NCBI GenBank assembly: GCA_900540235.1
Contig: UQEY01000025.1
Coordinates: 1-27,530, forward strand
Direction: 5' to 3'
Length of the DNA stretch: 27,530 nt
Source of the DNA: an uncultured Eubacteriales bacterium
GTDB taxonomy: Bacteria > Bacillota > Clostridia > Oscillospirales > Acutalibacteraceae
Made by a program: the position numbers and the translations under genes. Position 1 is the first letter of the stretch. The number at the start of each line of letters is the position of its first letter. Below the pieces are notes generated by a model that saw only the letters and a program-made list of their open reading frames with translations, made no database searches and was not told the DNA's origin. Shown here piece after piece: positions 15,121 to 24,432 of the stretch.

Positions 15121-16302
15121 TTATCGGCTACCCAAAGTCAATTTTGGATAATTCGTTTTTGAAAAGTTGACGCATTTTTTATACTGCAAATAGACTTTTT
15201 CAAATTCTTCACCTTTTAACGATTTTTTCATCATCACATAATCTTTTGCGTTAACAAAACCGTCACCGCTAAAATCAACGGTGCAAATTTCTATAGGCAA
15301 ATTCCTGTAATCGTTTTTCTTATCATCGACTGAAATAAGCATTGTAAATTTACGCTCAATCGCATTGTCTATGCTGACCGAGTATTCCAAAACGGAAGAA
15401 TTTGAATAAAACCAAAATTCGCCGTTTGAATCAGTTGAAGCCAAAACAGTACCGTTAAGCTTAATTTTTGCATTTTGAACCGGTTCTTTTAGCATATCAA
15501 CAACTTTACCCTTTACAAGGTTCATTGAATTCGGTTCAATCTCGATTTCAATGTCAACGCTTTTGCCCAAAACGGAAACAGTAAGTATATTACTCTTGTA
15601 ATCGGGGCTTGACTTAGGATACCAATGAACATAAGCCTGATTTTGCTTATAGTCAATTTTATATCCGTCAACCGTATCCTCACCCACAGAAGTTACGCTT
15701 CTGCCGTCGGCATAAGTAACAGTTACGCTCAAATTAGAAATAATTTTTGAAATATTATAATAAAAATACCTATTGCCGTCTGCATCCGTTTGCCATTCGC
15801 CGTCGCTATAAATACTCAATTTACTGTCGTTTAAAACAGTCAGAGTTTCAACCTCGCTGTCATAAACATCGCACCTGAGCATCACGGTAAAATTACCGCT
15901 CGTTCTGCTGTCGGACAAGTACCAACCTGCGTCAAAATAATACTTAACACCTTTTTCAAGATGATATGTAAGGCAAAACTGAAGCTGATTGTGACCGTTT
16001 TCTTTATAATTCGGGTCACTGTTTGAATAAGCAAGCTGCCTATAAACTTTTTTGCCGTCTTTATTCTCCCTCACAAAAAGGTATGCCTCACTCGCCGGAA
16101 CATTATACGATAAAAACGAATAAGTACCCGACTGAGTCGGAGTAAAAATAAATCTGCACAAATCGTCCTCGCCGTCAATAGCACTCGTTATTTTCGTGCC
16201 GAGTATAAGCGCTCTTGAACTCGCAAAAGCCACAAAGGAAACGGTAAGACTTCCTGTCACAATTATTAAAGCGAGAAACAATGAAATTATTTTCTTTTTC
16301 AT
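15121..16302 (-). CDS. Secreted protein with dockerin-like C-terminal module
   Basis: A 393-residue exported protein. It has a signal peptide (1-28), a beta-domain resembling pre-peptidase C-terminal domains (about 30-130), an Ig-like stretch (about 150-255), a carboxypeptidase-regulatory-like beta-sandwich (about 260-340), and a single dockerin-type calcium loop DFSGDGFVNAKD with its helix near 345-365. A true dockerin has two such loops; the second is replaced by a short Lys/Tyr-rich tail. The same C-terminal arrangement ends the CotH protein 24 bp upstream, so the two probably share a partner or an attachment mode. No catalytic domain was recognised. It is the last gene of the operon. The ATG follows AAAGGAAA. 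Confidence 0.8.
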   Translation of the reverse strand: MKKKIISLFLALIIVTGSLTVSFVAFASSRALILGTKITSAIDGEDDLCRFIFTPTQSGTYSFLSYNVPASEAYLFVRENKDGKKVYRQLAYSNSDPNYKENGHNQLQFCLTYHLEKGVKYYFDAGWYLSDSRTSGNFTVMLRCDVYDSEVETLTVLNDSKLSIYSDGEWQTDADGNRYFYYNISKIISNLSVTVTYADGRSVTSVGEDTVDGYKIDYKQNQAYVHWYPKSSPDYKSNILTVSVLGKSVDIEIEIEPNSMNLVKGKVVDMLKEPVQNAKIKLNGTVLASTDSNGEFWFYSNSSVLEYSVSIDNAIERKFTMLISVDDKKNDYRNLPIEICTVDFSGDGFVNAKDYVMMKKSLKGEEFEKVYLQYKKCVNFSKTNYPKLTLGSR

Positions 16303-16326
16303 ACCGTTTCCTTTCAGTTAAATTTA

Positions 16327-19300
16327 TTATTTGTATTCAAAGCTGCTTGCTTCAACATTAATAAAGTTTTTAAAATATTGCTTTGACTTAGCATATTTTT
16401 CTTCTTTATTAACTACCGCAAAGTCCTTAGCGTTAACAATACCGTTATTGTCTGCATCAAATACAACAAGAGGAACATTAAGCTTTGAGTCACTTGCACC
16501 CGCTGTTACGCTCACACTTCTTTCAATAACGCCGTTGCCCTTGAATGTAAGGGTATGTGGGCTGTTTTGAGCCAGCGAAACCGTAGCCAAACCGTTTGAA
16601 TCGCTTGTTGCCTTTTTAATACCGTCAACATAAACATCAACATTTGAATAAGAAATGTTTCCGCTTGTCATATCCTTGTTTTCAAGAACAGTTGTATTAA
16701 CCGTGTAATCAACAGTAACCGGAGTACCTGTAATTTCAAACTTGTTAACGCCTGTGTTACCCTTGGTGAGTGTAACATCATCAAGCTCTGTGCCGTCAAC
16801 TGTTTCACCACCATTGATGAACACCTTAATAAAAAGCGTTTTTTGATCATTACAAATTTCAGGAAGAACGAAGTTTGAATAAGTTTTTACCGTACTGTCG
16901 GCTGAATCGTTACTTACGGTTCTTACATTGGAATTGTCGATATAGCGGAAAGTCACTGCATCAGTGCTGTATGCAAGACCCCAGTCACGAGGACCCTTGT
17001 TTGAACTGAGCTGTTCAAGTGAAAGAGTAAGGTTTTTATAACCCTTTGTTGAAATGCCAAAAAGCCAGAAGCCGTTTTTGCCTGGGTTATTAAGACTCTT
17101 AGTAGCATTAAACTTGTTTGTATCGGAATAAGATACCTTAACGCCGTAAGAACCTGTATAGCTGAGTGTTGTAGGAGAACCGAGATTACCGCTCGGGCAC
17201 ATCATAAGTAAGCCTTCATTTGTGCCGCCGGTATTTTTAAGCGTTGTTGAATTAGCGTCAATATAGCTTGCAATAGGTCTTGTAGTTGAATTGTAGTTAA
17301 ATTCTGTAACTGTATCACCCTTATAGTAAAAAGTTTGAGAATTAACAAGTGAAGTATCTTCATCTTCTTCAACCCAGACCGCTACATTATAAGGCTCTCT
17401 TACGGTTTTGTCAAAACCTTGTGCGTCATAAATCTTAATACCGCCCTGCGGATAAACACCGCAGAGCACAACATTACCGTCTTTGTCCATAACCGCATAA
17501 TTCATCTGTGCATTGTCAGGGCTGATATATTCAATAACACCATTTGTGCCGAAATATGAAGTCGACTTATTTGTATAAGGCATTTTGTAACTGCCGTTAT
17601 CGTCACCCGCAATAATAACATCGTTTACATAAAGGTTGCCCTTTGACGCATTTGAATGAAGTTTTTCGCCCATATGAGTAAGATTTTCGGTAGTTGCAAG
17701 ACGAATGTAAACTACCTTTTGATTAGAGCAAGCTTCAGGAAGAACAGTATTTAAAAATACTTCTTCAAGTGTACCGTTTGCAGGAAGCACTACATCGCTC
17801 TTAACATTATAATATGTTTCACCGTTTAAACTGTATTGAAGTGTAATGCTGTTAGGGCCTTGATTTGTTGTATATGCCTTGCAGGTGAAATTGATATTGT
17901 CAAAACCTGCTGTTGAAATCTTATAAGTAAAGCCTGAGTTTTCACTCCATTTTGCGCCGTCATCAGGTGCAACGGTAAACGACTTGTTTTTATCGTTCCA
18001 AAGAGGAACATATTGACTGTACTTATCTGCCCAAGCGCTCATTTTACCGCTTTGACCGTAAATACCGCCGCTTGACGCAACCGAACCTAAAAGAACTTCT
18101 TGGCTGAAACTGTCATAAACGAACGAGTTAATATTTGTACCGCCGAAAGTTACTGTTTTTGTAACAGTTTCGCTCTTAATATCGTTAAAACTTGACCACG
18201 ACTTGATTGTAGCGGTATCGCCGAGCTTTGCACTCTTAGAATTGAAAGCGTAAAAAGCACCGTTATAAAGAGTAGGCTCGCCGTCATTAATTGTATAGTA
18301 AACATCTGCGCCGCCGTTATTGTCGGTAATTGTCACTTGATTGTCGTTATAAACAATGCCGTTATCGGTTGTTGTAACAGTCGGCTCATAAAGAGAAGTG
18401 ATAGCGCTGAGTGAATTACCCGTAATCTTAATATTGTTAACAGATGCGTCACCGCTCACCTGACCTACGATTGTGTTTACACCATTAAACGCAATATCCT
18501 TTGAAACAACCATTCTTATATAAACAGTCATTTGGTTGTTGCACTTGTCAGGTAAAGTAACATTGTCAAATGCCTGCTGCATAGTCTTGTTTGCAGTGAT
18601 AGCATAATCGGTATTTGCAATATCGATATATTCAGTACCGTCAAGACTGTATTGAAGTTTCCAGTTGCTCGGGCCTTTCTTTGTTGTGCCGAGCTTTGCA
18701 CTAAACTTAATATTTTCATATCCGGCAGTTGAAATTACGGTTTCAAAATAAGGATATTCGCCCCACGCAAGAGCGTCCGCCTTTGAAGTGCCCATAACAG
18801 GAGATTGGTCTGAAGCTAATGTTGTACTGCCATTCTTGTACAAATCTGCCGTACCCGACCATTTGATTTTAGCACTGTCCTTAGCGTTTACGCTTGCGTA
18901 AAGCTTTGATGTGCTTTGGTTTAGACCGCTTGTAGCAAGGTATGAATTGTCGATATCGCCAACAAGCCCTGCTTCATTTGCGGTAAAGTCATAATCCCAA
19001 GCAGCAATAGATTTTGTCATAGTTTCAGGCTTTTCACCCTCTAATACAGTACACTCGTTGGATGTTACCGAGCCGATAGCGTTAGTACCGTCACCCGTAA
19101 CGGTAAGAGTAACAGTTGAACCTGCATCTGCTTCGGTTGTTACATAAGTAGGCTCGGTTGCGCCGTCAATAGATGCACCGTTCTTATTCCACTGATATGT
19201 AACAGAAGAAAAAAGTTCTTTGCCGGTAAGGTTATTTGTAACAGTTGATTTAAGCTCTGTATTTTTATATGCGTTTTCATTAATTGAAACAGTATAAGTT

Positions 19301-21555
19301 GAATTGATTTCGGCAGGAATAATTTTAAAAGTTTTTGTTACACTGCCGCTGTAAATACCGATACCTGTAATAGTTACCTGAGCAGTACCCACATTAACAT
19401 TGTTTTCATAGCTTAATGTGTAGTCAACGCCTTTTTCAAGCACATTACTGCCCTGACCGGTTACGAAAAGTTCAACGCTCGGTTCAGGTTTAAGCTCACC
19501 GCCTGTATAAATCTGGTTGTTGATAACGCTTACATTTGCTCCCGATAAATCTGTTTTGCTGATTTGCGAATTTATCCAAGTCTGCCTTTCGCTAACCCAG
19601 TTGTTAAATATGGTTTTATAATTATCCGCATCATACTTGCTTGAGTTGATATCGTAGCGGATATTGTTCATATAGCCGCTTTTGGCAATCTTATCAACAT
19701 ATTCGTTAATTGAAAGAAGCTTGCCTGTTTTGTCAACTGTTTTGCCGAGAAGAACATTAACGGCAGGGGTAATGGTGGTGTACCAACTCTTTTCAGCCAT
19801 CTTCCAAAAATCGCTGCAATTACTTGCAAGTGCGCCGTAAAAACTTAACGGTGATTCTGTATCCTTAGAATATGATGTTGAACTGTCGTCACATCTCCAG
19901 CGGTAAATTCTTGAATTTTTGGTAAACCAACCGTCAGAAGAAGTCCAACTCTTGCCCCATCTTTCACCGTTTCTGTCAGCACCGAGCGAATTATCCATAT
20001 CCCACATAGGACCTGCGTAAAGTTTTGAGTCAACAGAGTCGGAATCTTTATAAAAATATGTTGACGAAACGGATGAGTCCATATTTTTAAAGAACTCTTG
20101 CGTCCAATAATAAATCACTGCAGAATCAGCGTCAAGAAGGTCGCTCCACTTTTTACCCTGATACCGAGTGGCAGGTGCAGGGTTTGTTATGCTCTTTGAA
20201 CCGTAAGCAAGTATAGTAAGATTTGAAAGTGACGAACAGTTTGTGGTTGTTGAATTTCTCGGCACAATGCCGCCGTTATAAACGGAGGAGCCAAGAGCGT
20301 AAAGCAAATCGTAACTGTATTGCACCATATTTTGGCTTGCGTAGTCACAGTTTTTAAGCACCCAACCCTGACGGTTATATGCACAAAAGCCTGCGTTTTC
20401 AGTTACCCAGCGATTGCTGATTTCAAGTTCGTAAATATAACCGCCCGTATAATCGCTTGGGTCTTTAAGATTTGAATATCTGTAAGCGCCGACAGTATGA
20501 CCTGTATGTTTTGAAACTGTAGGTGCATTTGCGGTATTCACCGTAACTCCGCTGAAATCAGACGGAATTGTTGCGCCTGTATTTGAATCAACAGTGCCGT
20601 TTGCAATTTTTAAATTTTCGTTTACATCTGCTATATTGAGCCTGTTAGATTTAATTTCAACCTTTTCCGCAAGGTTGTATGCGCCGATATACTGACCGTT
20701 AACAAAAAGGTCAACCGGCTTTGAATGAGGCTGATATTTAATTCCGATATAATCGGCAAAATCGTAAGTAAGTTCGTTTTTTATAAGCGAATTATCCATT
20801 GCGTTTGCAAGAAGACACCATTTTTTAGCTGCAGCCATACCCAAAAGAGATGTTGACTTGTTGAGCTTAACATTATACGGCTTTTTAAGGTCTGTGCTCC
20901 AAGTACCGTTGCCTCGACCCGACATCTTGTCCATAACGCCGTTATAGTCAACCGTACCGTCAGGGTTTACTACCATAATAGAACCCGATTCGCTGACGCT
21001 TTTGTCACTACTGCCGTTAATTGCAGAAAGCGAACCCGACTGGGTGTCAATATAAACTGTGCCTACTTCTCCGCTTTTGAGCGCAGTAACATCATAGGAA
21101 GTTGAACCGAGAGTGAAAGTATATTTTTTTGCAACTCCGCCCTCGTTAATTTCTGCAAGTGCATCGGTAGGTTCACCTGAAATGATTTTTTTACCATTGA
21201 TTGAAGCAGTACCGTCAAACCAAAACTTTAATGCAGACAAATCGGCATTTGACGGCAAAAAAAGATAATAATTAGCCGCCGAATCGCCACCGATAATTGA
21301 TGACGAACCGGAACTTGAACTCCTCTTATAAGGCTTAATACCGCCCAAAGAAGCGAGCTTGTTGCCCGAATTAAAATTTGTTATCGCATTTTGACTGAGT
21401 ACGCCTTGCGGGTCAGCCCAAATATCAATATATGAATTTTCAACCGTTACCGCATCTTCTGAAGCTAAAGCAATACTCGGCACCGCAACTAAAGAAGTTG
21501 AAATAATAACGAGTGAAAGAAATATCGCAAAAACTTTTTTTACGCTCTTTTTCAT
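16327..21555 (-). CDS. Very large secreted CotH-kinase family protein
   Basis: This 1742-residue exported protein starts with a signal peptide (1-32). A CotH kinase domain spans about 195-665, with the family motifs SGRGNGTW (212-219), KKPYNVKL (224-231), LLANAMDNSLIKN (248-260), PVDLFVNGQYIGAYNLAEKV (280-299) and GPMWDMDNSLG (515-525). Then follow a YDG/MBG-like repeat (about 675-745), an Ig-like domain (750-835), three copies of a beta-rich domain (about 850-1047, 1143-1316, 1417-1610), a chitobiase-type insert (about 1060-1137), a carboxypeptidase-regulatory-like domain and one dockerin-like loop DADNNGIVNAKD. CotH proteins are atypical kinases; Bacillus CotH phosphorylates Ser/Lys-rich spore-coat proteins. 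The gene begins 19 bp after the Ser/Thr/Lys-rich lipoprotein gene, a plausible substrate. The ATG follows a GGGGGGG run. Confidence 0.93.
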   Translation of the reverse strand: MKKSVKKVFAIFLSLVIISTSLVAVPSIALASEDAVTVENSYIDIWADPQGVLSQNAITNFNSGNKLASLGGIKPYKRSSSSGSSSIIGGDSAANYYLFLPSNADLSALKFWFDGTASINGKKIISGEPTDALAEINEGGVAKKYTFTLGSTSYDVTALKSGEVGTVYIDTQSGSLSAINGSSDKSVSESGSIMVVNPDGTVDYNGVMDKMSGRGNGTWSTDLKKPYNVKLNKSTSLLGMAAAKKWCLLANAMDNSLIKNELTYDFADYIGIKYQPHSKPVDLFVNGQYIGAYNLAEKVEIKSNRLNIADVNENLKIANGTVDSNTGATIPSDFSGVTVNTANAPTVSKHTGHTVGAYRYSNLKDPSDYTGGYIYELEISNRWVTENAGFCAYNRQGWVLKNCDYASQNMVQYSYDLLYALGSSVYNGGIVPRNSTTTNCSSLSNLTILAYGSKSITNPAPATRYQGKKWSDLLDADSAVIYYWTQEFFKNMDSSVSSTYFYKDSDSVDSKLYAGPMWDMDNSLGADRNGERWGKSWTSSDGWFTKNSRIYRWRCDDSSTSYSKDTESPLSFYGALASNCSDFWKMAEKSWYTTITPAVNVLLGKTVDKTGKLLSINEYVDKIAKSGYMNNIRYDINSSKYDADNYKTIFNNWVSERQTWINSQISKTDLSGANVSVINNQIYTGGELKPEPSVELFVTGQGSNVLEKGVDYTLSYENNVNVGTAQVTITGIGIYSGSVTKTFKIIPAEINSTYTVSINENAYKNTELKSTVTNNLTGKELFSSVTYQWNKNGASIDGATEPTYVTTEADAGSTVTLTVTGDGTNAIGSVTSNECTVLEGEKPETMTKSIAAWDYDFTANEAGLVGDIDNSYLATSGLNQSTSKLYASVNAKDSAKIKWSGTADLYKNGSTTLASDQSPVMGTSKADALAWGEYPYFETVISTAGYENIKFSAKLGTTKKGPSNWKLQYSLDGTEYIDIANTDYAITANKTMQQAFDNVTLPDKCNNQMTVYIRMVVSKDIAFNGVNTIVGQVSGDASVNNIKITGNSLSAITSLYEPTVTTTDNGIVYNDNQVTITDNNGGADVYYTINDGEPTLYNGAFYAFNSKSAKLGDTATIKSWSSFNDIKSETVTKTVTFGGTNINSFVYDSFSQEVLLGSVASSGGIYGQSGKMSAWADKYSQYVPLWNDKNKSFTVAPDDGAKWSENSGFTYKISTAGFDNINFTCKAYTTNQGPNSITLQYSLNGETYYNVKSDVVLPANGTLEEVFLNTVLPEACSNQKVVYIRLATTENLTHMGEKLHSNASKGNLYVNDVIIAGDDNGSYKMPYTNKSTSYFGTNGVIEYISPDNAQMNYAVMDKDGNVVLCGVYPQGGIKIYDAQGFDKTVREPYNVAVWVEEDEDTSLVNSQTFYYKGDTVTEFNYNSTTRPIASYIDANSTTLKNTGGTNEGLLMMCPSGNLGSPTTLSYTGSYGVKVSYSDTNKFNATKSLNNPGKNGFWLFGISTKGYKNLTLSLEQLSSNKGPRDWGLAYSTDAVTFRYIDNSNVRTVSNDSADSTVKTYSNFVLPEICNDQKTLFIKVFINGGETVDGTELDDVTLTKGNTGVNKFEITGTPVTVDYTVNTTVLENKDMTSGNISYSNVDVYVDGIKKATSDSNGLATVSLAQNSPHTLTFKGNGVIERSVSVTAGASDSKLNVPLVVFDADNNGIVNAKDFAVVNKEEKYAKSKQYFKNFINVEASSFEYK

Positions 21556-21574
21556 AATTTACCCCCCCTGTTCA

Positions 21575-23554
21575 TTAAACCGTCGCAGTGATTTTTGCAA
21601 CACCTGCTTTACCTGTAAACACTGCCTTTTCACTACTGTAGCCATTTGACGAAACAGTATATTCCTTACTGCTGTCAACACTCGGTGATGAATATAAATA
21701 CTTAATACATTTTACACCTGAAGAGGCGTTGACGCCGCTTCCTTTTATTGAAAAATCGATTGCTTTTTTGGCTTCTTCACTGCCCTTTGCCTTAACGCTC
21801 TTGCAAACTATTGAAGCTTGCTTTGAAGTGGTTTGACCCGATTTGACAGATTTTAAAGTTGTAATATTTTTGCCCATTGCAACTACTGTTCCGCCGTCAA
21901 TTTTAAATGTATGGTCGGGTTTGTTGATTCCGTCGTCAGATTTAACGCCTGTCTTGCCCTCGTTGAGCTTTTCTTGATTGTTAACCCGTCTTACTTTAAG
22001 GCAAGATTTTTGAAGTGCTTCAACAGTCACTTTACCGCCTGTAATATTGATAGCGTCGTCAGCATCAATACCGTCGCTTGCCGATGATTTAATGTTCGTT
22101 GTGCCGTCAGCCGAATTAAATTCTTCGCATCTTATTCCGTCGCCGTTTGATTTGATTGTAAGACTTCCGCTTTCGACATTAACCTTTGAGTAGCAGAAAA
22201 CACCTCTTGCAGAAGAAAGTGCGCTCGTTGACTCATTTGCCGGAGTTATAAGCGTTGCGTCAACATTTTTAAACGACACGCTTTTTGTTGACGCTATTGC
22301 ATTATTTCTGTTTTTCTTCGATTCAAATGTAACTTTACCGTTACCTTTGATTGTAAGCTTTGATTCATTATAAAGCACACCCGAAATATTATTTGAAACG
22401 GTAGAAAAACTTGACGAAGTACCCGTTGGGAATGAAAGGCTTACATTGGGTGCTTTTGGCTGTTTTGCAACTTCTTTCATAGCATCTTGAAGTGTATTGT
22501 CTGCGTCGCCCGCACCTGAAGTACCCGAAGATACATCAGCCTCAATAAAGCTTCTGTTACTGTCAATACTTGTGTCGATAATTTGAATTGCATTTGCATT
22601 TTGAGTTGCAATGTTTACATTTTCAAGCCTGATATCCGCATTTTCCGTGTTTTTCAGTTTAACTATAATTTGACCGTGCCAAACATTAACATCAGATTTA
22701 ATAATATAATCACCCGGTGAATTAATCGTAACCGTGCCGTAGCCGGTGGAATTAATGCTTACCTTTTCGCTTTGGCAACTTGCGTTGCCGTTGCTTTGAA
22801 GTGTAATAACCGTTTCTTTTGCTTCGGTTGTTGCAGGTGCCTTTGTAGTTGAAGGCTTTGTTGTTGTGGTTGCTTTTTTCGTTTCATTACCGCCTGAAAC
22901 TTTAGTGGTTGACTTGGCTTCTTTATTATTGCCTGAAGCTTTGGCAGACGGCTTAGTAGTTTCTTTGCTGCCTGAAGATTTGGCGGTTGATTTGGTTGCT
23001 TCTTTGCCGTTTGAAGAATCATTTGCAGATTTTGTTGTGTTATCGGCAGAATGTTTTGATGATTTGGCATTTGATACTTGAGTAACGCCTTTGGCTGCTT
23101 CATTACCGTTCGCTTTTGTCGCTGAGTTTTCACCATTTGCCGAAGTCTTGGCGTTTTTGGTTGCACCGTTTTTCACTGTTGTCGCATTAGCAGACTTTTT
23201 GCCTTTTGCATTTGTTTTATTTGCATTACCCGAAGCAGAAGAAGCATTATTCTTTTTGCTTTTAGATGAAGAAGTTGCCTGTGCTTTGTTTGAATAAGCG
23301 ACTTTTGTGCCGTCCGTTTTCTTTGTAACAACTTGAGTTACAACAGTTGTTTCGCCGTTTTTATCGGTAACGACTTTCGACTCAATTTCTGTTTGCGGCT
23401 GAGTCGTTTCTTCGCTTTGCTCTTTTGCCGCAACAGCAGCACTTGTTGCCGCCGCTTTTTGCGCCTCGTCGTTTGTATTCTGCGAGCAAGCGACAAACGA
23501 TGCACCTATCATTCCTGCTGCCAAAATTATTACCATTGCTTTTTTCAAATTCAT
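21575..23554 (-). CDS. Cthe_2159-like beta-helix lipoprotein with Ser/Thr/Lys-rich repeat linker
   Basis: A 659-residue lipoprotein with a lipobox ending SFVAC (Cys23). Next come about 60 residues of Gln/Thr-rich sequence, a long low-complexity linker (about 90-247) made almost wholly of Ser, Thr, Lys, Ala, Asn and Gly, and a beta-helix resembling the Cthe_2159 carbohydrate-binding domain (about 255-600), with ladders such as SLTIKSNGDGIRCEEF and INITGGKVTVEAL. The Clostridium thermocellum Cthe_2159 protein binds acidic polysaccharide such as polygalacturonate. I use the ATG at 23554 (AGGGG 9 bp upstream); an in-frame TTG at 23563 has no usable ribosome site. The linker could be a phosphorylation target of the neighbouring CotH protein. 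The domain match is by overall pattern, without alignment. Confidence 0.82.
   Translation of the reverse strand: MNLKKAMVIILAAGMIGASFVACSQNTNDEAQKAAATSAAVAAKEQSEETTQPQTEIESKVVTDKNGETTVVTQVVTKKTDGTKVAYSNKAQATSSSKSKKNNASSASGNANKTNAKGKKSANATTVKNGATKNAKTSANGENSATKANGNEAAKGVTQVSNAKSSKHSADNTTKSANDSSNGKEATKSTAKSSGSKETTKPSAKASGNNKEAKSTTKVSGGNETKKATTTTKPSTTKAPATTEAKETVITLQSNGNASCQSEKVSINSTGYGTVTINSPGDYIIKSDVNVWHGQIIVKLKNTENADIRLENVNIATQNANAIQIIDTSIDSNRSFIEADVSSGTSGAGDADNTLQDAMKEVAKQPKAPNVSLSFPTGTSSSFSTVSNNISGVLYNESKLTIKGNGKVTFESKKNRNNAIASTKSVSFKNVDATLITPANESTSALSSARGVFCYSKVNVESGSLTIKSNGDGIRCEEFNSADGTTNIKSSASDGIDADDAINITGGKVTVEALQKSCLKVRRVNNQEKLNEGKTGVKSDDGINKPDHTFKIDGGTVVAMGKNITTLKSVKSGQTTSKQASIVCKSVKAKGSEEAKKAIDFSIKGSGVNASSGVKCIKYLYSSPSVDSSKEYTVSSNGYSSEKAVFTGKAGVAKITATV
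22892..23047. repeat. 39-bp tandem repeat in the lipoprotein linker
   Basis: Four units start at 22892, 22931, 22970 and 23009; the first three begin GCCTGAA and the fourth is diverged. Each encodes 13 residues, for example SSGSKETTKPSAK and ASGNNKEAKSTTK. The exact 39-bp step keeps the reading frame, so unit number could vary between strains. Confidence 0.75.
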
Positions 23555-23637
23555 TTGCCACAACCCCTATATATAGCATTACTGTCAATTATTACACAAT
23601 ATTTCGATAAAATTTAATTCTTTAATAAAATGATTTA

Positions 23638-23665
23638 AGGGAACACACCAAAAACCGTGTTCCCT
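23638..23665 (-). terminator. Weak terminator-like hairpin between DUF4956 and lipoprotein genes
   Basis: Perfect 9-bp stem AGGGAACAC / GTGTTCCCT with a 10-base loop. The T-run after it on the minus strand is poor (TAAATCATTTTATT), so partial readthrough into the lipoprotein-CotH genes is likely. No strong promoter is visible between it and 23554. Confidence 0.55.
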
Positions 23666-23679
23666 CGTTGATTTTATTT

Positions 23680-24378
23680 TTACTGGAAATGGAAACTCCT
23701 TGCACTCTCAGGCTCGGACACCATAATTTTCAAGTTACCGTTCATAACTCTTAAATCGTCTATCATCTGACGAATTTGTTTTTCATCTTTCATATCAATG
23801 CTGAAAGTAAGTTCAAAAAGAGCACCGAAATCAACGCTCTTAACTTTTGTCATTTTTGTTGATTTGCAATACTTCGCAAGAGTTTCATCAAATGCACCTA
23901 CATAATTTAAACTCTCCGGCACCGTAATTCTAAGGTCAAATCTTTTGCCTTTTTTGCCGGCGTAATTTGTAAAATGAAGAATAAGAATAATTGCGCAAAG
24001 CAGAAGTGTTGCGAATGCTGCCCAAAGCCAATAACCAAGACCGCAGGTAAGACCCATTGTTACGCTCATAAATACAAATGCGATATCCTTCGGGTCGCCG
24101 GGTGCACTACGGAAACGAACGAGTGCAAAAGCACCGGCAAGGCTGAACGCAGTAGCAACATTATTACCGATAACAAGAATAACCATACCTACTATCGGAG
24201 CTAAAAGAATGAGTGAAACGCAAAACGCTTGGCTGTAACCCTCTTTTTTGTGGGTAAACATATATACAAGACTGATAATGAAACCTATAAGTGCAGAAAC
24301 AAGCACAGTTTCAAGAACGCCCTGCCAAGTAAGTACGGCAGCTTCACCCGATGTTAGATTGTAGAAAAAATCTGTCAT
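23680..24378 (-). CDS. DUF4956 membrane protein
   Basis: A 232-residue protein with four predicted membrane helices (about 20-41, 51-72, 74-88 leading into 98-115, and 117-137) and a soluble C-terminal domain of about 95 residues with ferredoxin-like alternation. The conserved DUF4956 signature LVRFRSAPGDPKDIA (86-100) lies between helices. Its function is unknown, but this family regularly neighbours VTC-domain and CotH genes. It lies 54 bp downstream of the VTC gene, most likely in one transcript. By analogy with yeast, where VTC catalytic subunits work with a membrane part, it may be the membrane partner of the VTC protein; this is inference. The ATG at 24378 follows AGAGGT. Confidence 0.9.
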   Translation of the reverse strand: MTDFFYNLTSGEAAVLTWQGVLETVLVSALIGFIISLVYMFTHKKEGYSQAFCVSLILLAPIVGMVILVIGNNVATAFSLAGAFALVRFRSAPGDPKDIAFVFMSVTMGLTCGLGYWLWAAFATLLLCAIILILHFTNYAGKKGKRFDLRITVPESLNYVGAFDETLAKYCKSTKMTKVKSVDFGALFELTFSIDMKDEKQIRQMIDDLRVMNGNLKIMVSEPESARSFHFQ

Positions 24379-24432
24379 ATCCCAAACCTCTTTATAATAT
24401 GTAATTAATTATATAAAATAAATTATATACGC

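Noticed and set aside
22759..23166. Long alternative-frame open frames opposite and within the lipoprotein linker
   Set aside because: They arise from the low-complexity tandem repeat, which keeps several frames open; only the frame with lipobox and beta-helix is coding.
10347..23554. A dedicated pectin-use locus made of the GH28 enzyme and the Cthe_2159-like lipoprotein
   Set aside because: The genes are about 10 kb apart on opposite strands with a terminator and a two-component operon between them.
23555..23612. TTGACA at about 23587-23592 as the promoter of the lipoprotein gene
   Set aside because: No -10 lies at a workable distance; the AT-rich TATATA is only 8 bp away and too close to the ribosome site.
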